Below the pieces are notes generated by a model that had not been told where the DNA came from, did not search any database, and saw only the letters and a list, made by a program, of their open reading frames with translations. Positions 24,688 through 32,026 of a stretch of DNA of 64,000 nt are shown here, piece after piece. This DNA is from Flavobacterium panici (GTDB lineage: Bacteria; Bacteroidota; Bacteroidia; Flavobacteriales; Flavobacteriaceae), in the NCBI RefSeq assembly GCF_903819335.1, contig NZ_CAIJDE010000058.1, positions 1 through 64,000 on the forward strand, written 5' to 3'. The number at the start of each line of letters is the position of its first letter. Positions within the stretch are counted from its first letter, which is position 1. A program made the position numbers and the translations under genes.

Positions 24688-25824
24688 TTACAACATCCCC
24701 TTCGTTGAAGGCAAAATCATTTTTTCGGTATCTCTTTTTACGGCTACTTTTATGGCTTTTGCAAAAGCTTTAAAAATGGCTTCGATTTTATGATGTTCGT
24801 TGATTCCTTCTGCTTTGATATTTAAATTGGCTTTTGCGCCGTCTGTAAATGATTTGAAAAAGTGATAGAACATTTCTGTTGGCATTTTTCCGACCATTTC
24901 ACGTTTAAATTCGGTTTCCCAAATCAACCAGTTTCTCCCGCCAAAATCAATCGCAGCCTGTGCTAAACAATCGTCCATTGGCAAACAGAATCCGTAACGC
25001 TCAATTCCTAGTTTATTTCCTAACGCTTTTGCGAAAACTTCTCCTAAAGCAATTGCAGTATCTTCTATTGTATGGTGTTCATCAACTTCTAAATCGCCTT
25101 TTACAAGGATTTCTAAGTCCATTTGACCATGACGCGAAATTTGATCTAACATATGATCAAAAAAAGCAATTCCGGTATCGATTTTACTTTTTCCAGTTCC
25201 GTCAAGGTTTAAGTTGATATAAATATCGGTTTCATTTGTTTTGCGGGTTATGGATGCAGAACGCGCTTCTAGTTTCAAAAACTCATAAATCCTTTTCCAA
25301 TCTGTTGTTTGCAGGATAATTGTATCGTCTAATTCCTCACGTTTTGATGAAATTTCATTACTTCCAATTCCATCTGTCATATTCATAAAAATTGCTTTTG
25401 CACCAAGATTTTTAGCCAATTCAACATCAGTCAAACGATCTCCTAAAACAAAAGAGTTTTCTAAATCATATTCTGGATTGTTTAAATATTTAGTTAACAA
25501 TCCGGTTCTAGGTTTACGTGTTGGGGCATTTTCTTCAGGAAACGTTCTGTCAACAAAGATTTCATCGAATACAACGCCTTCGTTTTCAAAAGCTTTTAAG
25601 ATAAAATTTTGCGTTGGCCAAAACGTATTTTCAGGAAAACTATCTGTTCCTAAGCCATCCTGATTGGTTACCATTGCCAGTTCGTAATCTAATTCATTGG
25701 CAATTTTAGCCAGATATTGAAAGGCTTTTGGATAAAATTCCAGTTTATCTAAACTGTCTAATTGGTAATTTTCAGGTTCTAAAACAATCGTTCCGTCACG
25801 ATCGATAAAAAGTACTTTTTTCAT
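24688..25824 (-). CDS. hisB: bifunctional histidinol-phosphatase / imidazoleglycerol-phosphate dehydratase
   Basis: A 378-residue fusion. The N-terminal HAD phosphatase (about 1-165) has the nucleophile motif FIDRDGTIV, with Asp7 and Asp9, and a zinc-binding-type loop. The C-terminal dehydratase (about 185-378) has FFDHMLDQISRHGQMDL, DEHHTIEDTAIALGE and EHHKIEAIFKAFAKA, the His/Glu manganese sites. It performs two non-adjacent steps of histidine synthesis. It lies between hisC and the NTF2-like gene. Confidence 0.97.
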   Translation of the reverse strand: MKKVLFIDRDGTIVLEPENYQLDSLDKLEFYPKAFQYLAKIANELDYELAMVTNQDGLGTDSFPENTFWPTQNFILKAFENEGVVFDEIFVDRTFPEENAPTRKPRTGLLTKYLNNPEYDLENSFVLGDRLTDVELAKNLGAKAIFMNMTDGIGSNEISSKREELDDTIILQTTDWKRIYEFLKLEARSASITRKTNETDIYINLNLDGTGKSKIDTGIAFFDHMLDQISRHGQMDLEILVKGDLEVDEHHTIEDTAIALGEVFAKALGNKLGIERYGFCLPMDDCLAQAAIDFGGRNWLIWETEFKREMVGKMPTEMFYHFFKSFTDGAKANLNIKAEGINEHHKIEAIFKAFAKAIKVAVKRDTEKMILPSTKGML

Positions 25825-25841
25825 ATATTTTTATTTTTTCT

Positions 25842-25997
25842 GCCACAGATTAAAAGGATTAAAAATGATTTTTTTGTTTGCCACGAATTACACGAATTAA
25901 CACGAATTGAATTAGTGAAAATTCGTGCAATTCGTGGCAAAAAACCTAAACACAAACAAAATAAAAAATAATCCGTTTAATCTGTGTAATCTGTGGC
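25842..25997. repeat. nested hairpin spacer between hisC and hisB
   Basis: Outer arms GCCACAGATTAAAAGGATTA (25842-25861) and TTAATCTGTG...ATCTGTGGC (ending 25997) enclose inner arms made of CACGAATTACACGAATT words (25880-25909) and AATTCGTGCAATTCGTGGC (25920-25938). The whole hisC-hisB spacer could fold as two nested hairpins. Confidence 0.75.
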
Positions 25998-26008
25998 CTA
26001 TAACTTTT

Positions 26009-27058
26009 CTAATTCAACAACTTTAATTCTTTAATTACAGCAGCATTTTCTTCTTTTGTCCCAATTGTAAAACGAAGACAGTTTTCACATAAAGGCTGTG
26101 TTGTTCTGTTTCGAATTACGATTCCTTTTTCAATTAATTGATTGTATCTTTTGTTCGCGTCATCCACTTTTGCCAGAATAAAATTAGCTTCTGTTGGATA
26201 AACTTTCTCTACAAAATCAACTTCAAGTAAAACTTTAAGTAATTCTTCTCTTTGTTCAATAATAGAAACTATTTCCTGTTTTATTTTTTCAGAATCTTTT
26301 AAACGTTCTTTTGCTCTTTGCTGTGTCAATTCGTTTACGTTATACGGCGGCTTTATTTTATTCAAAACCGAAATAACAGCTTCTGATGCATAACAAATCC
26401 CTAAACGAATTCCCGCCAAACCGTACGCTTTTGAGAGAGTTTGTGTGATCACCAAATTTGGATATTCGTCAATTTCTGTAAGCCAGCTTTCTTTTTCCGA
26501 AAAGTCAATATAAGCCTCATCAATAACCACTAATCCTTTAAAATTTTGAAGCAGTTTTACGACGCTTTCATCAGAAAAAGAATTTCCGGTTGGGTTATTT
26601 GGAGAACATAAAAAGATGATTTTTGTGTTTTCATCAACAGCTTCCAGAATCTTTTCAACTTGTGGCTGAAAATCATTTGTAAGCAGAATTTCTCTGTTTT
26701 CAATCGCATTTATGTTCGCCAAAACGCTGTACATTCCGTATGTTGGCGGAAGCGTAATAATATTATCCGTTTTTGGTTCACAGAAAGCCCTGAAAATCAA
26801 ATCCAAAACTTCGTCACTTCCGTTTCCTAATAAAATCTGACTTTGTTTTGTGTTATTATTTTTAGCTAAAATTGCTTTAACCGAATTCTGCTGCGGATCC
26901 GGATAACGGTTTACGCCATTTTGAAACGGATTTTCATTGGCATCCAAAAAAATCATTTCGGCGGTATCAAAATCTTCAAACTCATCTCTTGCAGACGAAT
27001 ACGGTTTTAAAGATTTTACGTTTTCACGTGTAATTGTGTTTATATCGAAAGTATTCAT
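26009..27058 (-). CDS. hisC: histidinol-phosphate aminotransferase
   Basis: A 349-residue fold-type I PLP enzyme that transaminates imidazole acetol phosphate with glutamate. The marks are FLCSPNNPTGN (Asn/Pro loop), VIDEAYIDFSE (Asp contacting the PLP ring), TLSKAYGLAGIRLG (Schiff-base Lys about 212) and the C-terminal substrate Arg in NCLRFTIG. Length is typical. It lies between hisD and hisB. Confidence 0.97.
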   Translation of the reverse strand: MNTFDINTITRENVKSLKPYSSARDEFEDFDTAEMIFLDANENPFQNGVNRYPDPQQNSVKAILAKNNNTKQSQILLGNGSDEVLDLIFRAFCEPKTDNIITLPPTYGMYSVLANINAIENREILLTNDFQPQVEKILEAVDENTKIIFLCSPNNPTGNSFSDESVVKLLQNFKGLVVIDEAYIDFSEKESWLTEIDEYPNLVITQTLSKAYGLAGIRLGICYASEAVISVLNKIKPPYNVNELTQQRAKERLKDSEKIKQEIVSIIEQREELLKVLLEVDFVEKVYPTEANFILAKVDDANKRYNQLIEKGIVIRNRTTQPLCENCLRFTIGTKEENAAVIKELKLLN

Positions 27059-27073
27059 TTTCTAAGTTTTGCT

Positions 27074-27166
27074 CCTGCAAGGTTTTCAAAACCTTGTAGG
27101 TATTATTCATTAAGGTTATAAATCGAAAATTTATTTAAACCTACGAGGTTTTAGAAACCTCGCAGG
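27074..27166. repeat. two AGGTTTT-n-AAAACCT hairpins, one overlapping the hisD 3' end
   Basis: Hairpin A (27074-27100) is CCTGCAAGGTTTT with its near-complement. Hairpin B (27138-27166) is CCTACGAGGTTT with its near-complement. They share a core with 16117-16149. Hairpin B covers the hisD stop codon and its last codons, so the final residues CEVSKTS are encoded by repeat DNA. Confidence 0.75.
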
Positions 27167-28439
27167 ACTTCAGACGAAGTGTTACTGCGTTTTTATGCGC
27201 TTGTAAACCTTCGGCTTCAGCCATAATTTCAATCGCTTTTCCAATATTTTGAATTCCTTTTTCTGATATTTTTTGAAAAGTCATTGATTTCATAAAACTA
27301 TCCAGATTTACACCACTGTAATTTTTAGCATAACCATTTGTCGGCAAAGTGTGATTCGTTCCAGAAGCATAATCTCCGGCACTTTCAGGAGTATAATTCC
27401 CAATAAAAACCGAACCCGCATTTACGATTCCGTTGCAGTAAAAATCATCATATTCTGAGCAGATAATAAAGTGTTCCGGACCATATTCGTTGATTAAATC
27501 TAAAGCGATCTGATCATTTTCAACAAAAATTAATTTTGAGTTTTCGATTGCTTTTATGGCGATTGCTTTTCTTGGAAGAACTTCTAACTGCGATTGAATT
27601 TCTTTTTCAACTTGGTCAATTAATTTTTTAGAAGTCGAAACTAAAATTACCTGACTATCTGTTCCGTGTTCTGCCTGCGATAATAAATCTGATGCCACAA
27701 AGGCTGGAACGGCAGAATCATCGGCAACAATTAACAATTCTGATGGTCCGGCCGGCATATCGATTGCAACTCCAAATTGTGTTGCCAATTGTTTAGCAAC
27801 GGTTACAAACTGATTTCCGGGACCGAAAATTTTATAAACTTTTGGAATTGATTTTGTCCCAAAGGTCATTCCTGCAATTGCCTGGATTCCGCCTACTTTT
27901 AATATCTTAGTTACACCGCACAAATTGGCAGCATACAAAATCGCCGGATTTATTTTTCCTGTTTTATCTGGAGGCGAACACAACACAATTTCTTTGCAGC
28001 CTGCAATTTCAGCCGGAACTGCCAGCATTAAAACAGTTGAAAACAAAGGCGCTGTTCCGCCCGGAATATATAATCCTATTTTTTGAATTGGTCTTTTTTC
28101 CTGCCAGCAATTTACACCTTCAATAGTTTCAACTTCTATCCTTTCTGTTTTTTGAGTGCTGTGAAACTTGTAGATATTGTCTTTTGCTAATTGAATTGCT
28201 TCTTTTAATTCATTCGGAATCAATGCAATTGCTTCATTTACTTCTGCTTTAGTAACTTCATAATTCTCTAAAGTTATTCCGTCAAAAATTGAAGTGTATT
28301 TTGCTACGGCTTCATCTCCTTTTTTCTGAACTTCTCTGAAGATTTCTTTTACCGTAACTTCAATATCGTCAATTGTTTGGGTTGGTCTTTTTAATATTTC
28401 AGACCAGGTATCTGGTTTTGGATTGTCTATCTTATTCAT
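27141..28439 (-). CDS. hisD: histidinol dehydrogenase
   Basis: A 432-residue zinc enzyme that oxidises histidinol to histidine in two NAD-dependent steps, the last of the pathway. Seen are IPGGTAPLFSTVLMLAVPA, MPAGPSELLIVAD, the zinc-site residues in LSQAEHGTDSQ and NEYGPEHFI (catalytic Glu-His), and GDYASGTNHTLPT. The frame extends to a GTG at 28460, but ATG at 28439 (MNKIDNPKPDTW) fits the family better. The last codons and stop lie inside a palindromic repeat, giving a non-family C-terminal tail CEVSKTS. Confidence 0.95.
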   Translation of the reverse strand: MNKIDNPKPDTWSEILKRPTQTIDDIEVTVKEIFREVQKKGDEAVAKYTSIFDGITLENYEVTKAEVNEAIALIPNELKEAIQLAKDNIYKFHSTQKTERIEVETIEGVNCWQEKRPIQKIGLYIPGGTAPLFSTVLMLAVPAEIAGCKEIVLCSPPDKTGKINPAILYAANLCGVTKILKVGGIQAIAGMTFGTKSIPKVYKIFGPGNQFVTVAKQLATQFGVAIDMPAGPSELLIVADDSAVPAFVASDLLSQAEHGTDSQVILVSTSKKLIDQVEKEIQSQLEVLPRKAIAIKAIENSKLIFVENDQIALDLINEYGPEHFIICSEYDDFYCNGIVNAGSVFIGNYTPESAGDYASGTNHTLPTNGYAKNYSGVNLDSFMKSMTFQKISEKGIQNIGKAIEIMAEAEGLQAHKNAVTLRLKSCEVSKTS

Positions 28440-28590
28440 GCTTGTATTTTTTTTAACCACTAAACTTTGTGTTTATTTTTTACCGCAAAGTTCGCAAGGT
28501 TTTTTACTGTTCTTTATCTTAGAAAACGCTAAGTTCGCAAAGCTGTTGCCGAGAATTGGAATTTGGAATTTAAAAATTGGTATTTTGCTT

Positions 28591-29448
28591 TTACAATACC
28601 ATTTTCTCAATTGGGCAAACTAAAATTCCTTCGGCTCCAACTTCTTTTAATTGGTCGATTACGTCCCAAAAAGTATCTTTATCAATTACAGAGTGAACAC
28701 TGCTCCAGCCTTCCTGCGCTAATGGCAAAACGGTTAAACTTCTTAAAACCGGAAGGATTTTTCCAACTGCGTCGATTTTCTCGTTTGGAATATTCATCAA
28801 AATATATTTTGAATTTCTCGCTCTTAAAACCGATTGTATTCTGAATTTTAAGGTGTCGATGTGCTTTTGAATTTCAGGAGAAACTTTTGGTGAAACGGCA
28901 AGAACTGCTTCGCTTTTTAAGATAACTTCTACTTCTTTTAAGTTATTTTTGAATAAGGTACTTCCGCTTGAAACGATATCGACAATTGCATCGGCAAGAC
29001 CAATATTTGGTGCGATTTCTACAGAACCTGAAATTTGGTGAATATCTACTGTTAACCCGAAAGAATTGAAATATTCGTTAACTGTATTTGGGTAAGAAGT
29101 CGCGATTCTTAAACCTGCTAAATCCTGAATTGAATTGTATTCGAAGGTTTTAGGTACGGCAACAGAAACTTTGCATTTTGAAAATCCTAATCGCTGTACA
29201 ACTTCAATTTCTTTTCCTTTTTCTACTAAAAGGTTGTCGCCAACGATCGCTAAATCTACTACTCCGTCAATTAAATACTGCGGAATATCTGAATTTCTTA
29301 GGTATAAAACTTCAAGAGGAAAGTTTGAAGCTTCGGCTTTTAACTGATCGATTCCGTTGTTGATTGAAATACCGCAGTCTTTTAGGATTTGAATGCTGTC
29401 TTCGTTTAAACGACCCGATTTTTGAATTGCAATTTTTAAAGTACTCAT
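28591..29448 (-). CDS. hisG: ATP phosphoribosyltransferase, long form
   Basis: A 285-residue first enzyme of histidine synthesis, joining ATP and PRPP. The N-terminal periplasmic-binding-like catalytic domain starts LKIAIQKSGRLNEDSIQIL, with the PRPP loop DIVSSGSTLFKNNL (about 160-173). A C-terminal ACT-like regulatory domain (about 210-285) marks the long, hexameric, histidine-inhibited form that needs no HisZ. As the first structural gene, it lies 48 nt after the his attenuator U-run. Confidence 0.96.
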   Translation of the reverse strand: MSTLKIAIQKSGRLNEDSIQILKDCGISINNGIDQLKAEASNFPLEVLYLRNSDIPQYLIDGVVDLAIVGDNLLVEKGKEIEVVQRLGFSKCKVSVAVPKTFEYNSIQDLAGLRIATSYPNTVNEYFNSFGLTVDIHQISGSVEIAPNIGLADAIVDIVSSGSTLFKNNLKEVEVILKSEAVLAVSPKVSPEIQKHIDTLKFRIQSVLRARNSKYILMNIPNEKIDAVGKILPVLRSLTVLPLAQEGWSSVHSVIDKDTFWDVIDQLKEVGAEGILVCPIEKMVL

Positions 29449-29495
29449 TTTTCTTTTTTTGTTAGATTAATAGTTTGAGTACAAAGAATTGGTTA

Positions 29496-29529
29496 TAAAA
29501 AAACCCGTTTGATGTACTCAAACGGGTTT
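29496..29529 (-). terminator. his operon attenuator hairpin
   Basis: On the minus strand the 12-bp arms AAACCCGTTTGA and TCAAACGGGTTT enclose GTACA and run into a T-stretch. It lies 28 nt after the leader stop and before hisG. Leader positions 29567-29574 (RNA CUCAAGCG) can pair with the arm segment CGUUUGAG (29517-29524) over 8 bp including one G-U, forming a competing antiterminator. Confidence 0.9.
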
Positions 29530-29557
29530 TAAAATATGATGATTTACATGCATACCA

Positions 29558-29617
29558 TTAACACATCGCTTGAGAGCAATAATGAAAATGATGATGATGT
29601 AATTGATTTGAAATCAT
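29558..29617 (-). CDS. his operon leader peptide (HHHHFH, 19 aa)
   Basis: A 19-codon frame starts ATG at 29617 and stops TAA at 29558-29560. Residues 7-10 are HHHH, then F, H and Y. Five of six consecutive codons are histidine, directly upstream of a strong terminator and hisG. That is the hallmark of ribosome-mediated his attenuation. Codons 15-17 overlap the predicted antiterminator arm, so a ribosome stalled on the His codons would leave that arm free. A promoter box lies 36 nt before the ATG. The frame and hairpins are seen directly; the mechanism follows from the known enterobacterial his leader logic. Confidence 0.9.
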   Translation of the reverse strand: MISNQLHHHHFHYCSQAMC

Positions 29618-29652
29618 TGTTTGGTTTGTTTTATAATTCTTTGATTCGGTTG

Positions 29653-29660
29653 CAAATATA
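29653..29660 (-). promoter_or_regulatory. -7 box of the his operon promoter
   Basis: TATATTTG on the minus strand, with a TTG about 21 nt upstream, fits the Bacteroidota promoter pattern. It lies 36 nt before the leader ATG. Confidence 0.7.
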
Positions 29661-29752
29661 CTAGTTAATTTCATAAAAAAGCAATTTTTAATATAACTTA
29701 ACGATAGTTTATTGTTAAAAAAAATCTGAAGTACTGTTTTTATTGAAAATTT

Positions 29753-31159
29753 TTAATTTACGAAAACGTTTTCCGAATCTTTGTTGAAAGCCAAAATTAC
29801 TGTTGTTCCTACTCCTATCTCGCTTTCAATTTTAAATTTAACATGAAGCAGTTCCGTAATTCTTTTTACTATAGAAAGTCCCAGACCAACTCCTTTAATT
29901 TCTGGATGTTCTGTATAATTGGACCTGAAAAATGGGTTAAAAATCATTTCTAAATCTTCTTTGGCAATACCAATTCCGTTATCAGAAATTTTACAAACTA
30001 TTTTATTGTTTTCTTTAAATAGCAAAATCGAAATTTCTCCATCTGGATTTGTATATTTTACTGCATTTGAAATAATATTTCTAAGAATGGTAATGATTAA
30101 AAAATAATCAGACTGAATATAAAAATCTGTTCCGGCATCAAATTTTACATCTAGTTTTTTACTTTTTATTTTCTCAGAATTCAGGGTTAAAACATCTAAA
30201 ATTATCGCATTTAAATATACTTTTTCTGTATTAATCTGCTGCTTTTGATTATCAAATCTGGCCATTGTTAAAAGCTGATCTACGAGCATATTCAAATGAT
30301 CAACTTCATTTATACAATAGTTTATTTTATCCTCGTATTCCTTATTATCTCTGGGTTTACGAATAAGTACTTCAAGTGTTCCTTTAATAACGGTTAAAGG
30401 CGTTCTTAACTCGTGTGAAGCATCAGAAGTGAATTGTTTTTCACGTTCAATAGCATCTTCAATTCGGTTTAATAAATTGTTTATGGTTTTGGAAAGTGTA
30501 TACAATTCATCTCGCGTTTTAGGCAGCGGAATCCGCGCTTTCAAATTATCTTTTGTAATAATTTTTGAGGTATTAATTATGGCATTTATAGGCTTAATAC
30601 TTCTTCCTGCAAAAAATCTGGCCAGAAAAAACAACACTATTAAAATCGCTAAAAACGATAAAAACATGATATCAAATAAGTTGTTTAATACCAATTTTGA
30701 GTCTGACAGCGACATTGCTACAATAATATAGCCTATCGGTTTGTTCTGAACATTTAATTTAACCTGAATTTGCCGAATGGCATTATTCCCCATTTTGGTA
30801 TCAAACAATTCATAATCTTCTACAGAATCATGAAATTCAAGTACTTGTGTCTTTAAATTTGGTGCTTTTTCAATAATTTTTTTATTCAAATCTAAAAACT
30901 CCACAAAAACAGGATTTACATCTACTGTATTGTGTTCACGCTCTTCCCATTCTTCTTCATCAATAAGAATTACTTTGCCATTTTGTACTTTAATTTCTTC
31001 TAAATGGTTTTTAATTTCAACTTTGATATTTTCGTCGATGTGGCTGTAAACAGTATGTTTTACGATAGAATATATAACCGAAAAAACCACTAAAATCAAC
31101 AAACCTGTAGTTATAATATAGTTTAAGGCAATTCTGTTTTTAAAGGAAAGCTGGTTCAT
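29753..31159 (-). CDS. sensor histidine kinase
   Basis: A 468-residue inner-membrane kinase. It has transmembrane segments at about 11-33 and 160-182 around a 125-residue periplasmic sensor domain. A HAMP domain follows (about 183-235), then HisKA with FTSDASHELRTPLTVIKG (His about 248) and HATPase with NIISNAVKYTNPDG, DNGIGIAKEDL and GVGLGLSIVKRI. It starts immediately after the response-regulator stop, so the two are co-translated. The signal is unknown. The pair is divergent from the LtaS-like gene. Confidence 0.95.
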   Translation of the reverse strand: MNQLSFKNRIALNYIITTGLLILVVFSVIYSIVKHTVYSHIDENIKVEIKNHLEEIKVQNGKVILIDEEEWEEREHNTVDVNPVFVEFLDLNKKIIEKAPNLKTQVLEFHDSVEDYELFDTKMGNNAIRQIQVKLNVQNKPIGYIIVAMSLSDSKLVLNNLFDIMFLSFLAILIVLFFLARFFAGRSIKPINAIINTSKIITKDNLKARIPLPKTRDELYTLSKTINNLLNRIEDAIEREKQFTSDASHELRTPLTVIKGTLEVLIRKPRDNKEYEDKINYCINEVDHLNMLVDQLLTMARFDNQKQQINTEKVYLNAIILDVLTLNSEKIKSKKLDVKFDAGTDFYIQSDYFLIITILRNIISNAVKYTNPDGEISILLFKENNKIVCKISDNGIGIAKEDLEMIFNPFFRSNYTEHPEIKGVGLGLSIVKRITELLHVKFKIESEIGVGTTVILAFNKDSENVFVN

Positions 31160-31825
31160 TTATAAGTCATTAGCGATATAACCTACACTGCGGATGGTTT
31201 TGATATAATCTTCTTCTATTTTTAATTTGAGTTTTTTACGAATGGCGTTCATAAAAACATCAATTACGCCGGTATCGTATTCAAAATTAATATCCCAAAC
31301 GTCTTTTAAAATCTGATTTCGTGTGCAGACTTTGCCTTTATTTTGGATTAAATAAGTCAAAAGTTCAAATTCTCTTTGTGTCAAAGCGATTTCTTCATCA
31401 TTTTTTAAAACAATATGTTTGGAAAGGTCAATTTTAATCGTTCCTAATGAAAGTGTTTCGCTTCCGCCCCTATTTCTAAAATGAATTTTAACCCTTTCTA
31501 CTAATTCTTCAAAACTAAAAGGCTTTTTAATATAATCATTTGCACCAGCTTTCAATCCTTCTATAGTTTCCTGAACGGTATCTTTTGCGGTTAAAAAAAT
31601 TATGGGTGTTTTTTGATCTTTAATTCTGATTGCTTTGCATAAATCTAAACCATTGATTTTAGGGATCATCCAATCGAGTAAAATTAAATCAAATTTATGG
31701 TTCTGAGTTAATTCAAATGCTTTTGATCCATCATTTGCGGTTGTAATTTTATATCCTTCTTCGCGCAGTCCTTGTTCTAAAAACTGAACAATTCCTAACT
31801 CATCTTCAACAATTAAAATGTGCAT
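31160..31825 (-). CDS. OmpR/PhoB-type response regulator
   Basis: A 221-residue two-domain regulator. The receiver (1-115) has the acidic pair ED at 7-8, the phospho-acceptor Asp51 in LLDWMIPK, and the conserved Thr/Lys (FLTAKD, KKPFSF). The C-terminal winged-helix DNA-binding domain (about 125-221) has LTQREFELLTYLIQNKG and VIDVFMNAIRKKL. It is the first gene of the two-component operon, with a TAnnTTTG box 43 nt upstream. Similar Bacteroidota pairs respond to envelope or metal stress, but the stimulus here is not shown. Confidence 0.95.
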   Translation of the reverse strand: MHILIVEDELGIVQFLEQGLREEGYKITTANDGSKAFELTQNHKFDLILLDWMIPKINGLDLCKAIRIKDQKTPIIFLTAKDTVQETIEGLKAGANDYIKKPFSFEELVERVKIHFRNRGGSETLSLGTIKIDLSKHIVLKNDEEIALTQREFELLTYLIQNKGKVCTRNQILKDVWDINFEYDTGVIDVFMNAIRKKLKLKIEEDYIKTIRSVGYIANDL

Positions 31826-31867
31826 ATCGTATTATTTTGATCCAGGATTAATATCTCTTTTCCTCTT

Positions 31868-31875
31868 CAAAGATA
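31868..31875 (-). promoter_or_regulatory. -7 box of the two-component operon
   Basis: TATCTTTG on the minus strand, 43 nt before the regulator ATG, matches TAnnTTTG. Confidence 0.55.
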
Positions 31876-32002
31876 TAGCTTTTAAGACTTTTAACCTCTT
31901 AAAATCATAACAATAGGTTAAAATACGTAATCTTAAGCAAACATTAAGTATAGAATAAGTAAGGTAAAAGGGGAACTTCATCTGTTGTTAATTAATCGAA
32001 AT

Positions 32003-32010
32003 TAATTTTG
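32003..32010 (+). promoter_or_regulatory. -7 box of the LtaS-like gene
   Basis: TAATTTTG matches TAnnTTTG, 17 nt before the ATG, which implies a very short 5' leader. A TTG lies about 15-18 nt upstream. Confidence 0.55.
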
Positions 32011-32026
32011 CAGAAAATAAAATACC

